From assembly GCA_039707465.1 (NCBI GenBank), contig CM077648.1, positions 73,179,619 to 73,243,618 on the forward strand: a stretch of 64,000 nucleotides of DNA, given 5' to 3'. The notes under the pieces are model-generated. The model was given only the letters and a program-made list of their open reading frames with translations, was not told where the DNA came from and did no database searches. Origin of the DNA: Rhabdophis nuchalis (lineage: Eukaryota; Chordata; Lepidosauria; Squamata; Natricidae). Position 1 is the first letter of the stretch, and every line of letters starts with the position of its first letter. A program made the position numbers and the translations under genes. Positions 8,856-19,203 of this stretch are shown here, in pieces.

Positions 8856-9283
8856 TTGCTGAGGCGGAAGCCTTTCTTAAAAAATATTCCTCTGTCCTGG
8901 GGGAAGATCCAGGGGGGACGGAGGGGGCCATGGCCCCGCCTACGGGGGGCCAGGGGGGAGAGAAAGAAGATACAATAGCCAAAAGACTTAGATCAAAAAA
9001 ATAACTTTGCCTTGATTTTTCTTGAACAATTTTGCATAATATTTCTATCTGGACTTTTTGTAAATGTCTGACAGCATGGAATGGAGAATTTAAGTAAATG
9101 TACTTGCTTTCATCTTGTAGTGGTATGGAAAATGTTTTCTATGATAACTTTTTTTATTGTGTATTTTGAGGTCTCGGAAGGTCCGACGACTCTAACGTGA
9201 ATGCTCTCAAAATTTCTTTGTAACCATTACCCTATCCTGTTAAAAAATGTAAAACCAATAAAACTTTTTCAATAAAAAAAAAA
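8856..9283 (+). pseudogene. ORF1-only copy A, C-terminal codons and 3' UTR
   Basis: The sequence resumes the interrupted frame (AEAEAFLKKYSSVLGED...TIAKRLRSKK, stop at 9002-9004). The 3' UTR that follows is shared with copies B, C and D and ends in AATAAAACTTTTTCAAT at 9257-9273 and a poly(A) run. The acidic-then-basic tail ending KRLRSKK is conserved in all copies and could be a nuclear localisation or RNA-binding tail. Confidence 0.85.
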
Positions 9284-9298
9284 AGAAATTTAAATATT
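9284..9298 (+). repeat. Target-site duplication of element A (right)
   Basis: Perfect 15-bp copy of 2694-2708, located directly after the poly(A) tail. Confidence 0.9.
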
Positions 9299-9320
9299 AA
9301 ATTAAATTATTAAATTATCT

Positions 9321-12300
9321 TCATTGATTCTCACTACTGGGAAACATATCCTAAAAATGCATGTTGGTGGCCAATGTGTATTGCTGTTTTTATTAAAAAT
9401 AACTGCCATTAGCCTATCTGCCAAATTATTTATTGTATTATTTTGTTTTATTTAGTTACTATCTTACCATAGTGATTCAGAGTAATGTAAATCATATCAT
9501 TTTCATTGGAATAATTGAAATCACAATAATTTCTCTTCAGCTGATGAAACAGTCAAATTGTGGCTTCTTAATACATGCTAAAATTAATATTTGGGGGTTA
9601 TCACTTTTACTAGAAGTAAAATCAGAATTGGCCTTTTTCTGAAAGGGAATAATTGTGTAATGAAGTTTAGTGCTGAGAAGGACATGCTCCTCTCCTTGTC
9701 ACAAGTCTCATGAACCATCCATTAAGTGGCAGCTTCCAAATTTCTGAAGGGCTTAATTATTCAGAGCAATAGTTTAAAATTTCTGGAAACATTGTCCAAA
9801 AATAAATTTGGAGTCCCTATGCATCTTCCCCCCTGAAATCCTGATTGCAATGTGAACAATGGATAAGCACATGAAAACAGATCCCCAGCTGTCCCTGACA
9901 CAAACAAATAACATGTTAGCATACTTTCTACACTGCTTCATTCATATACCTTTACTGGATGTGGGAGTGTCCACGTATCATGTTCCTTTTGTAATGTTAA
10001 GTTCTCCCTTGTCTTTTTTCCCCTCATAACAAAAATCTTAAGAAGGGAATAACAGCAAATACATTATGACTCATTGAGGCAGTGAAAGCAAGTTATATTT
10101 TTTCCTCTACCCATTTTAAGTTATCACGTAATCTGAAGGAATATCATGGACTATCATATGTGAAGAATCCAAAAGAAAATAACACAGAAGCATCAATAAT
10201 TAGGCAGGAAATTATTTGCCAAGCAACTGAACAGAATAAACTGTGAAGTTCCCAGAAGATGACCTAATTAATTTATGAACCTCGAGACAAAGTTCAAAAG
10301 AAATCCAATCATTTATTAGGATCAACATTCTAGCATTACTTCTGTGGAGCCAAAACTGAAAATCATTTAATGGCATCTGAATGTCCCTTATGTCCCCTCC
10401 CCTCTGCCTAAATCATAAATAATATTAGCCAACAAGAGGCTGCAGTAGGGTCTGGACATGTGTATTCACAGGTCAGTTTTGAGATTCCACTCTGACTCCA
10501 GGTATGCATGGAATTCTCCTCTTTTCTCTATGGCAGCTTGATAGTAGTCATGGAGACACTTTACAAGCTGACATAAATGCTTGTTCCAATTAATCAACCT
10601 AAAAGACTTTTGTGAGAGCAAAATTGCATTAAGCAAACAGGTCTTTCAGTTTTAAAAGATGTGAATAGGGAGAGGATAAAAAAACTATCAAGGCAGCATA
10701 TGTGATTGTGTGATCAAAGCCCTTTACTCTTTTTTTAACTACTCCCCCTCCAGAGGCACCTGCTTTGACCTATTATTTCCATTTCAGGTATAAACTACGT
10801 GTTCAGTTCTGCATAAACAACTTTAAACTTTCCCTCCTGCAAAAAAGAGTGGTGTGGCATGTTCAGAGACCCACCTTTAAAAAACCCTTAGGTTTATTTT
10901 GTTTGTAAACTAAGCCCATATATAAATACAATGTTGGTGTATTTTCTCAGCCTTTGAAGAAAGACTGAGAGAAAAATAAACAGTTGCTCAAGATAAGAAA
11001 TAGGAAATAAAAAGAGCTCATTTAACTTGTAATTATTCCCATAATTTGCTATAGGGATTCATTGGGAAGTGAATTGCCTGAACTAACACTAACTACGATT
11101 GGAAAGAATTGCTGAGTTTTTAAAGGCAGACTGCCCTGCTAATGTGCGTCAGGGGATATCCCTTTCCACGTAAGATGTCACAGGAAGGGGACATGAACAC
11201 GAGGGCCTCTTGCTACTAGAATGTTTACTAGGAATGGTAATGTTGTTACTGCTTCAGAAATAGTTGTACAATTGGCTACTATCATTATCAGTATCCATGT
11301 TTCCTTTTTTAATATGCCAATCTCAGCTCAACAAACTTGCAATTTTTTAAAATCCAAATTATTTTTGTGCATATTCTCCAAGCACACGTATTTGGCCTGC
11401 TTATCCTCATTTCTGTAAATGTTTGCTGTTATACATTATTTTCATGAATGTAAGCTTTAAAAAAAAATTTCCTCTAATTGTTTTTAATCTAAATGGCTTA
11501 AATCTGAAACTTCTATATATCTCAATTTCAGCTCAAACACACTAAGAGGATCTAAGTTCCTCATTAACTGCAAAACAAGTTGTGCCCCATTTATTTCTCA
11601 GCCCTGGTCTAAAGAGAACCAGTGCTGGGAAGTGTTAATTCTGCTAGCAGCAATTCAAGATTTGAGACTCAGCATTCTAGGCCAACAACCTGGTTTTTTT
11701 TTTTTTTTTCCAGAAAGACACTAGGGATTTTTTTTGCCAGCAAAACATTTGTTCCCTCCTGAGTGACTGGTCCTCACTACTAACAAGTTACTTCCAAACA
11801 GATACATAGATTGTTTAGGCAACGGTTTCCAGGGTTCGTTGTTGCCCAAGCTCTTTGCCCATTAGAGATGAAAGCTGAACACTGCTGTTCCTTCAACCCT
11901 ATGTACCTCTCCAAATCCAGCAGCTTTAGGTCATTTCTTTTTCTAACTGGGCTTTGATTTTCCACAGCAAAATTGAAAAACGTATGTAGTTTATGATAAA
12001 TGGTTGGACTTGGGACTCTAATTCATCTCTTTTCAGTTTTTCTTCTTGGTAATAAAAGCTAAAATTATAGGTGAAGCATGGGCATAAAATATGAGCCAGC
12101 CATTATGTGCTACAATTTTTCCAATTGATTAGTGATATAGAATCTATAAATTCACACCAACAACTTTGGAAAGACCCCATGGATCATAGCAACCTTACAG
12201 AGCATACCCTTTTCATGAAGTTTTCTGGTTCATTATAGGCATCTTGGGGAGGGGGGCTATGGGAATTATCTCTCTTCAAGGCCATGGAAGGCTAATCAAG

Positions 12301-12441
12301 AACACAATCCAAGACCCAGAGAGAGAAGAGTATTGAATCTTTTTACTGCTTTTGAATGGAAGATAGCAGTTCCCAGGGCCTTTAGCCATCATTATAAAAC
12401 TGTGCCACTATTTATCAATTGTATTAAGCTATGGTAGAAAA
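9321..12441. other. AT-rich stretch with no recognised gene
   Basis: Frames are short and random-looking. No repeat family, splice-flanked exon or RNA gene could be recognised. This is the longest apparently single-copy stretch in the left half of the window. Confidence 0.5.
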
Positions 12442-12786
12442 GGGGATGTGGTGGCTCAGTGGCTAAGATGCTGACCTTGTTGATCAAAAAGGTCAGCAGT
12501 TCAACGGTTCAAATCCCTAGCACCACATATCGGAGTGAGTTCCCATTACTTGTCCCTGCTTTTGCCAACCTAGCAGTTTAAAAGCATGTAAAAAATGCAA
12601 GTAGAAAACTAAGAACCACCTTTGGTGGGAAGGTAACATGCATCTTTGGCATTGTGTCATGCCAGCCACATAACCATGGACACATCTTCAGACAGCGCTG
12701 GCTCTTCGGCTTTGAAACGGAGATAAGACTGCCCCCTAGAGTTGGGAACAACCAGCACATATGTGCAAGGGGAACCTTTAACTTTA
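12442..12786 (+). repeat. tRNA-derived SINE (squamate type)
   Basis: The 5' part has a pol III A box TGGCTCAGTGG (12452-12462) and B box GGTTCAAATCC (12506-12516), 44 bp apart, as in a tRNA. A SINE body follows (GCCAGCCACATAACCATGG, ACAGCGCTGGCTCTTCGG). The 3' end reads CCCCCTAGAGTTGGGAACAA...GGGGAACCTTTAACTTT, the type of tail that squamate SINEs share with Bov-B/RTE LINEs. The copy is complete but diverged. Confidence 0.8.
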
Positions 12787-13525
12787 TGATAGAACAGGAG
12801 CAGCCTGGTTGCTGCTGTCCAATGCTAATCAGTTGTTTGGCAGTTATTGGCACAGTCCCAACAGATGGAAGTATTTGTCTTTTCAAGTTACTTTTGTCCC
12901 CTGCCTCCTGTAGGTTTTTTTTAACCTTAACTTCTACCCCAAACTGATCCCAGCAAAGAATGAGATGGGTGTTAAAATGATCTGTTCAACTTCACTGAGA
13001 GTTTTGATATTTTTATTTTTTTTCTTTTATCCCTGAATATATTTAGCTTCTGTAATCATTTTCTCTCTCCTTACTTATTTTATACAATTTTGTTTCCTGA
13101 ACATTGATTAGTTTTATGCTTATAGAAGTCAATGCTGTTTAGCCTGTATATGTAGTTGATTAAACGGATAAATTAAGGTAAAAAACATAGTATATCAAAT
13201 GCTCCTGCCTTTTGGAGGGTTAGGGTTACTTACTTTACTCACCCAAAGACGAGGGTAGTCTGCCTGCCTCTAAAGAACTCTGTTTCTTTTTCTAAGTATT
13301 AAATGTGAGAGTGGATGACATGCTGCGTGTTCTTTTTCTTCCAACACTTAGGTATTATTTTGCATTGCAGTTTTCTATATTTTCTTGATTATATTGATTT
13401 TTACTTTACTGAATCTAATAATAGTAATTAAAAATGATTCCACTCCAGGTATCAAATATATTATGCATGCCACTGACTCCATCGTAGGATGGTTCACTAT
13501 AACTAAAATACCTATTATAATAATA

Positions 13526-13690
13526 CAGTGGTGGGTTTCAATTTATTTTATTACTGGTTTGCTCATACACAAACACACACACACCGCTTCTGCACATGTG
13601 GGTGGGTGGGTGGGTGGGTGGGCGGAGCCTCCCACCATTGCCACTACCGGTTTGCCCGATCCAGGGCGAACCAGCAGAAACCCACCTCTT
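13526..13690. mobile_element. Short hAT-type element (MITE) with 8-bp duplication
   Basis: The ends are CAGTGGTGGGTTTC and GAAACCCACCTCTT. The flanks are TAATAATA on both sides (13518-13525 and 13691-13698). The inside holds CA and GGGT microsatellites. The flank is simple-sequence-like, so the duplication alone is weak evidence, but the inverted ends agree. Confidence 0.6.
13598..13621. repeat. (GGGT)n microsatellite
   Basis: Six tandem GTGG units inside the small hAT element, preceded by a short CA run. Confidence 0.8.
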
Positions 13691-13758
13691 TAATAATAGC
13701 AATATTAGTACATTTTTTAAACATACACACACACACACACAAAACAACAACCCTAAGA

Positions 13759-14063
13759 TGGTCCCCAACCTTTGTAGTTTGACGACCAGTCTGTGGGGGG
13801 GAGGAGAGGGGAACCAGTCTGTCAAGCATTGGGCTGGCATCACACATCTGCATGGCAATTCACAGGAGGGTGACGTGCATGCACCAGCACAGCTCAACTG
13901 CCAATGGACTTGCACCCACATGCACATGCCTGCCAGTTTGCTGTTCATGCAAATGAAGCTGTGCGTGCCAGCCTGTTGTGTGAACGGAGCTCCACCTACG
14001 CCCTGTCCCACCTCTCGCACAGCCAATTCCAAATAGGCCATGGCCGGAGGTTGGGAACTCCTG
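13759..14063. mobile_element. hAT-type MITE, 305 bp, with 8-bp duplication
   Basis: It begins TGGTCCCCAACC and ends GGTTGGGAACTCCTG, which are imperfect inverted ends. It is flanked by perfect CCCTAAGA duplications (13751-13758 and 14064-14071). No transposase frame. A partial inverted relative lies at 14471-14612. Confidence 0.7.
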
Positions 14064-14159
14064 CCCTAAGAGACATTGCAGCTATATGAAAATGTCAGAT
14101 GATCTACTAGGAGCACTGCATCTCCCCCACCCCAACCATCTTATGCCAGCTTTCCTGGC

Positions 14160-14440
14160 AGTGTGTGTGTGTGTGTGTGTACGTGTGTGTGTACCTGTCC
14201 ATTTGCATGTTCATGTTTCCCAGTGAGTATTGACTCCTGGTGACTGGCTGGACAAGTCCCTACAGTTTTCTTGGGAAGACGTCTGAATTTCAGAAGGGGT
14301 TTGCCATTGTCTCCTTCTTAGGACTGAAAGAGAGTGACCCAAAGTCGCCCAGCTGGATTTGTGCCCAAGGTAGGACCAGAATTCACAAACTGCCATTTTC
14401 TAGCTGATGGCTTAACCACTATACTAAACTGATTCACTTT
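14160..14440 (-). repeat. tRNA-derived SINE, reverse strand, with TG/CA tail
   Basis: On the reverse strand the head has A box TAGTATAGTGG (14416-14426) and B box GAATTCTGGTCC (14373-14384). The body ends ...ACTTGTCCAGCCAGTCACC and runs into a (CA)n tail (14160-14198). The order tRNA head, body, CAGTCACCAGGAGTC, CA repeat fits the Sauria-type SINE. Confidence 0.7.
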
Positions 14441-14470
14441 CTGGCATAGAACCCTCTGGTATTACAATAC

Positions 14471-14612
14471 AATGCCCAACTGGTTCCTGTGCATGTGTGT
14501 GCAGGTCCATTGGCAGTTGAACTGTGCTGGTGCATGCACGTCTCCCTCCTGTGAATTGCAATGCAGATGTGTGATGCCAGCCCAATGCTTGGCAGACTGG
14601 TCCCTCTTTTGG
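14471..14612 (-). repeat. Partial copy of the 13759 MITE, inverted
   Basis: The sequence matches the reverse complement of about 13805-13930 (shared blocks include TGCATGCAC, CACACATCTGCAT and GCCAGCCCAATGCTTG). The ends are missing. Confidence 0.6.
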
Positions 14613-14849
14613 AAATCATAGTGCAAGCAAGACTAGAGTGCCACATATAGAAAAACTGATTATGTTGGCTAGAATTCTGGAGATTGTAGCCTTGATCCAT
14701 TCAGAAAGTCTAAATGGTTATATCAGTAACAATATAAGTTGGGGACAACTAAGATTAAAATTGTCACTTAGCACTGAAGCTCATTAAATAATATTGGATC
14801 ACTCACATTTTAACTCAGAACTTGGCAATATTTCTGACACTGACAAATA

Positions 14850-15500
14850 AAAAGAAAACAACAACAACACACAATAATTAAGAGTCTGGATGAAGACGAT
14901 AGCTACAAATACCTGGACAGTGGGCATCCTTCAAAGTGACAACATCAAGCACACTGAAGTTAGGAAAAAGGTTAGACGTGAATACTGCAAAAGAATGAAG
15001 AAGAACTTAAACTCCAAACTTAGTGGAGGATATACCATCAAGGCAATGAATAACTGGGCAATTCCAGTCATTAGATACACCACTGGAATAGCGGACTGGA
15101 CTGAAGCTGAACTAAAAGCCCTGGATAGGAAGATCAGAAAAATAATGGCAATGAATCATGCCTTTCATTCAATAAAAAAAATAATAGAAAATAAAATGGC
15201 TAAAAAATTAAAGTGCTCTGGGACTTTAGAATTTGGACAGGAATCTGTCAAATAACATCCGAAACTTAACAATTGTCACTAAGAAAAACAAAAGGTCCAG
15301 ATAGTGGATTTGGCAATATCTGCAAACAGCACAACAGAAGAAAAAAACCTGGAGAAGATAAGAAAATATAAAGACTTGTAAATAGAAATAGAACTGTGGC
15401 AAAAGAAAGCAAAGCTAGCATTGACTGTTAGAAGCATCTCGAGTGTAATCCCAAAACAACACCATTGGCATTGGCAAAATCACCAATTACAAAAGGCAGT
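14850..15500 (+). pseudogene. Decayed non-LTR retrotransposon fragment (R4/Dong-like)
   Basis: The frame 14890-15255 reads YLDS-type sequence into VRKKVRREYCKRMKKNLNS, GYTIKAMNNWAIPVIRYTTG, DWTEAELKALDRKIRKIMAM. This block resembles the thumb region after the RT core in R4/Dong-type LINEs (AINSWAVPVIRYTAG is the family form). A stop and frameshifts follow, though coding similarity seems to go on to about 15500 (CAACACCATTGGCATTGGC). The RT core itself is absent. The clade name is from memory of the motif and is tentative. Confidence 0.5.
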
Positions 15501-15571
15501 TTTGTTTGGAACCGCTAACACCTAACAATTTCCTTATTTAATATTTTGCCCTATACAAACTATGTGAATGT

Positions 15572-15573
<2 letters not shown>

Positions 15574-15602
<29 letters not shown>
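15574..15602. repeat. (CA)n microsatellite
   Basis: About 14 uninterrupted CA units. Confidence 0.9.
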
Positions 15603-15606
<4 letters not shown>

Positions 15607-15867
15607 AATTTGGTCACTAGCATAAATATGTGCAGACTAACTTATTCAACTACTCTGACAGGCTTTTTATTTCTGTTTTAGGATTTACTTTTTAGTACTG
15701 GCTTTAATTACATGATTATGAAATGCTTAAAATAAGCATTAGGCATTAAATTAGTTTCAAAAAGCACCCTGCATATTTTGCTAATTGAATTTTCAGCCAT
15801 TTACTTTGTAAACTTTTGTGGAATTATACTTCTCCTTGCAGCTATCAATACTGAAAAATTCTTCAGA

Positions 15868-16345
15868 TATGCCGTGTTTCTCCAAAACTATGACATGTCC
15901 TCCTAATAAGCCCAATCAGGCTTTTCAGAGCATGTGCCATAATAAGCCCTCCCCTGAAAATAAGCCCGCCCCAACTATTTAAGCGTGTGCGCAACCAGTC
16001 CCCGCCATTACCACTGGTTGCTTTAAATGCAAACAACCAAAGTGAGGAGGTGAGGCTGGAGTGGGGGAAGGGGGGACATGCCCCACCCACCGCAAAAAGA
16101 GCGGCAGGAAACCCGTTCCCTCCTGTGCAAAGAGCCTGGTGCAAAAAGAGCGGCAAGGCAAGCAAAGTGCTTCCACACAACACCCTGCCTTTCCCTCCCC
16201 TGTAAAAAAGAGCCTGCCGCAAAAAGAGCAGCAAGGCAAGCAATGCGACCACACACACACACACACACATGCCTGTTCCCTCTCATGCAAAAGCACCGCT
16301 CATCTTGCCCCAATGGTAAAGGCAGCCTGCCTGGTTCCCTTCCCC
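15868..16345. repeat. Repeat with 'ATAAGCCC' end and purine/pyrimidine-rich body
   Basis: Begins GCCGTGTTTCTCCAAAAC, followed by several AATAAGCCC units, a common reptile interspersed-repeat end. The middle has repeated GCAAAAAGAGCGGCAGG units (16092, 16140, 16216) and a CA run at 16247-16269. The matching other end was not found, so type and limits are uncertain. Confidence 0.35.
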
Positions 16346-16379
16346 ATCGTCCCTTTAGCTAGGAATGAGAGGTGGGGGT

Positions 16380-16757
16380 GGAGAAGTGGTGGTGGAGAAG
16401 CCAACTCAGTAAGAAAGGCTCCTTAGACACTGAATGGCCCCTCCCTGGCTGGGGAATAAATAGAAGGGGTAGATGCAGGAGACAACAGTTCGGATTTCTT
16501 TCGGAAGATTTGCTCATTGTGGTTCGTGCCTCACAGACTGCTTGCCAGAACTTAATTTACAGCCTTGTGGCTGGAAGCTCCTGGTCTGGCAATTATCTCA
16601 AGGAACTGATAAGATCTGTAACTGCAGTTAGCCCTTTGAAGGATTATTACCTGGACTTTTTGGTGGGTGAATGCGATTAATTCACAGGAGATAAATAAAG
16701 AGGAGCTTTTTGGGACAAGGAGTCTGTTTATTAGTTCTGCTAAGGCTGGGTCAGAAC
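16380..16757 (+). repeat. Possible solo LTR
   Basis: A TATA-like AATAAATAGAAGGGG (16456-16470) is followed about 230 bp later by AATAAAGAGGAGC (16693-16705) and a T-rich run ending GGGTCAGAACA. This order resembles U3-R-U5. No clear TG end or target duplication could be fixed. Confidence 0.25.
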
Positions 16758-17990
16758 AAGTTCCAAAACAATTATTTATCAGAAAATGAGTTTCCAGTGG
16801 AGACTTTGTAGGCCAAAAGATATTTCTATAAATAAACATGATAATAGAAGCTTGCACTTGGCCTTAAAGCATACCAGCTATTTATCTAGTCAATTAAATT
16901 AAATTAAATTAAATTCTATTAAATTAAAAGAGAGGTAGTTAAGGATCTTAATTCTATAAGCATTCTGCATGCTGTTCTGGCTATAGTAAGTCAGTGTCAT
17001 CGCATGTCACATGCTTTCTCAAAATGTAACCTTTTACATTGAAAATCACAGTCTAATAAACCAACATGCTAAGCAATATTTGACAGATGAAAAAATAGTT
17101 GCGTACAAATTCAACATTCAGCAAATTGAACAGTGAAATTACCAATATTTAACAGCCATTGATTCCCATTGGTGAAATTGCTCTTTCATTACACTTTGGT
17201 GTATTTTCTGTCATGCTTTCTAATTATATATTTAATTACTAGGAAATAGGAGAATAAAGACTGCTTGAGTTTTCCTTTGTGCCAGTTCAAAAGTACAAAT
17301 GGGGACAAGTAATTTGTGCTACCAAAATGCTTCAATCACACAAAATATTTTCATTTTCATGAGACCAGTAATGTTTAATTTGTAGCCCCATGTCGGGTGT
17401 TTTTATCCCATATCTTCCTTTGACAAAGGGGTGAGGGGAGGAAGTTGCATCATGTGTGATTCCTTATTTACCCCACATAAGCATTAAAGACTTTTTACAA
17501 AAATCTATGAAGTTCTTGCTTCCTTGATCTTATCCCACAGTGTGCAGTTTGGTTGGCATTGGTCAGAAACAAGACATTTCTTTGTCCTTTTGTTCCTCAT
17601 TTATAGTAAGTTAAGTAAGGTGGAGCCTCTTTCAATTATTAAAATGTTTCCCTTCATGATTTATTCTACCTGGGCTAAGATGCTGTTTTTGAGATAAGCT
17701 ATCAATGACTCTTCCACTATCTTTTGATTCTTTATGTTTACTTGGTTTTCCATTCCTCTTCTGGACTGTGATGGAATGTGTCTACAAAGAGGTTGGAGCT
17801 GTGATGTACTACAGTGAAGTGGATGGTCCCAGGAAGGAAGGAATGCATTTCAAAGAAGGGGACAAGACAAGAGACTACAGAACTGGGAGCTGGATTGGAG
17901 AAAGTGATTTAGGATAGTCACTCTCTAGAATCTTTCAGAGTACATCCCTTAAGCTCAGAGTAGTATACATTTAGTCTGACAAGATTCTGC
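16758..17990. other. No recognised gene; AAATT repeat at 16890-16928
   Basis: AT-rich sequence with a short (AAATT)n microsatellite near its left end. The frame 17705-17917 has no recognisable domain and is taken as chance. Confidence 0.5.
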
Positions 17991-18179
17991 CTCTATGGCA
18001 GGGGTCCCCAACCTTTTTTGCACCAGGGACCGGTTTCATTTTAAAGAAAATTCTGCGGACCGGCTGAGTGGCTAAGCAGTCATGTGACTGGGTGGGCGTG
18101 GCCAACTTGGAAAATGTGAAACTCACTTAACAATGATTTTGGTTAGCAAACAAACTTTTGGCCTCAACTGTGGTCATAA

Positions 18180-18181
18180 GT

Positions 18182-18236
<55 letters not shown>

Positions 18237-18261
18237 CTTTTTCTTTCTTTCTTTCTTTCTT

Positions 18262-18293
<32 letters not shown>

Positions 18294-18690
18294 TCTTTGT
18301 CTCTGTCTCTCTTTCTTTCTCTTGCTATTTCTTTCTTTTTCTCTCTCTTTCTCTCTATTTCTTTCTCTTTCTTTCTTTTTCTCTTTCCCTCTTTCTCTCT
18401 CTTTTTCTTTCTCTCTCTCTCTCTCTTTCTGTATCTTTTTCTGTCTCTTTCTTTCCTTTCTGTCTCTTTCTCTCTGTCTGTCTTTCTCTCTCTCCCACTT
18501 TCTTTTTCTTTCTTTCTCTTTCTTTCTGTCTCTCTCCTTCATCCGCCCATCTCTGTCACTCTGTGTGTGTGTGCGTGTGTCTGTCTGTCTTGCATTCACT
18601 CAATCACTCATTCTGTGTCTCTGTCTATCTTTCTCTCCCTCCCTCCCTCTCTCTGTCTCTCTATGTGTGTCTGTCGTCGTCGTTGTCGTC
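18180..18690 (+). repeat. Pyrimidine-rich microsatellite tract carried by the hAT element
   Basis: (TTTC)n grades into (TC)n, TCTG and TGTG units and ends in (GTC)n. The long Ser/Phe/Leu frames here are products of the repeat, not genes. The same tract is inside copies 2 and 3. Confidence 0.9.
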
Positions 18691-18744
18691 GTCGTCCCCC
18701 CAGCCTCCTCAGCCCGCCTGCCGCGCTTGGTCGCTCATTCGCTC

Positions 18745-19180
18745 GGTCAGGCTCCGTGGCTGGGTAGGAGCCGGGCTGGAGAGGAGGAGGAGGGAGAAGG
18801 GGGCAGCCCATTGGGCAGAGCGCGCGGGAGAACGCAGGAGGATGGTGGGGGCTCTTCCTCCACCCTCGTCGACGGAGGGACTCCTGTGCGCCGCCGGAGC
18901 AACCCTCCAGTTCCCTCCCCCGCCCGCGGAGCCTCCGCAGCCCCTGGAAGAAAACGAGTGGCCGGCATGCCAGCAGGGGAGGGAATCGGTGACCAGTCCG
19001 GCGGCGCCCAGGAGTCCCTCCGTCGACGAGGGAGAAGGAAGAGCCACACTCCAACGGCGCGAACAGCCGCGCCTGTGTTCTCCCGCGCGCTCTGCTCAGG
19101 GGGCTGCTCCCTCCTCCCTCCTCCTCCTCTCCAGCCCTGCGGCCTGGCTCCCACCCAGCCACGGCCCGGCACCGGTCCGT
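18745..19180. repeat. GC-rich inverted repeat (foldback) with arms of about 200 bp
   Basis: The left arm has CTCCGTGGCTGGGTAGGAGCC, GCAGAGCGCGCGGGAGA and CCTCGTCGACGGAGGGACTCC (cited by ends; each has its complement). The right arm carries their reverse complements in reverse order: GGAGTCCCTCCGTCGACGAGG, TCTCCCGCGCGCTCTGC, CCCAGCCACGG. A transcript would form a long hairpin. Confidence 0.8.
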
Positions 19181-19203
19181 GGCCCGGGGGTTGGGGACCC
19201 CTG

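Larger units (their letters stand above)
2709..9283 (+). mobile_element. ORF1-only L1-type retroelement, copy A (full length, split by an L2)
   Basis: The element starts GGCTTCCGG at 2709, like copy C at 26499. It has an 874-bp 5' UTR and the ORF1 frame from 3583, which is broken at about 4282 by a 4.57-kb L2 and resumes at 8856. The frame stops at 9004, and a roughly 270-bp 3' UTR with AATAAAACTTTTTCAAT and a poly(A) tail follows. Without the L2 it is about 2.0 kb. There is no endonuclease or RT frame between the ORF1 stop and the poly(A). The 15-bp duplications show L1-style insertion. Confidence 0.85.
17999..19203 (+). mobile_element. hAT foldback element, copy 1 (1205 bp)
   Basis: Terminal inverted repeats are CAGGGGTCCCCAACC and GGTTGGGGACCCCTG. 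An 8-bp duplication CTCTATGG lies at 17991-17998 and 19204-19211. Inside are a roughly 180-bp left end shared by all copies, a 500-bp pyrimidine tract built from TTTC/TCTC, a GTC-repeat (18670-18697), and a GC-rich foldback (about 18745-19180). There is no transposase, so it is non-autonomous. Copies 2 and 3 look nearly identical to it. Confidence 0.9.

Noticed and set aside
10000..12400. Host exons in the AT-rich stretch
   Set aside because: No frame with plausible codon use between splice signals; the short frames match chance expectation.
12442..12520. Possible tRNA gene (A and B boxes)
   Set aside because: The sequence does not fold as a mature tRNA and continues into a SINE body and LINE-type tail.
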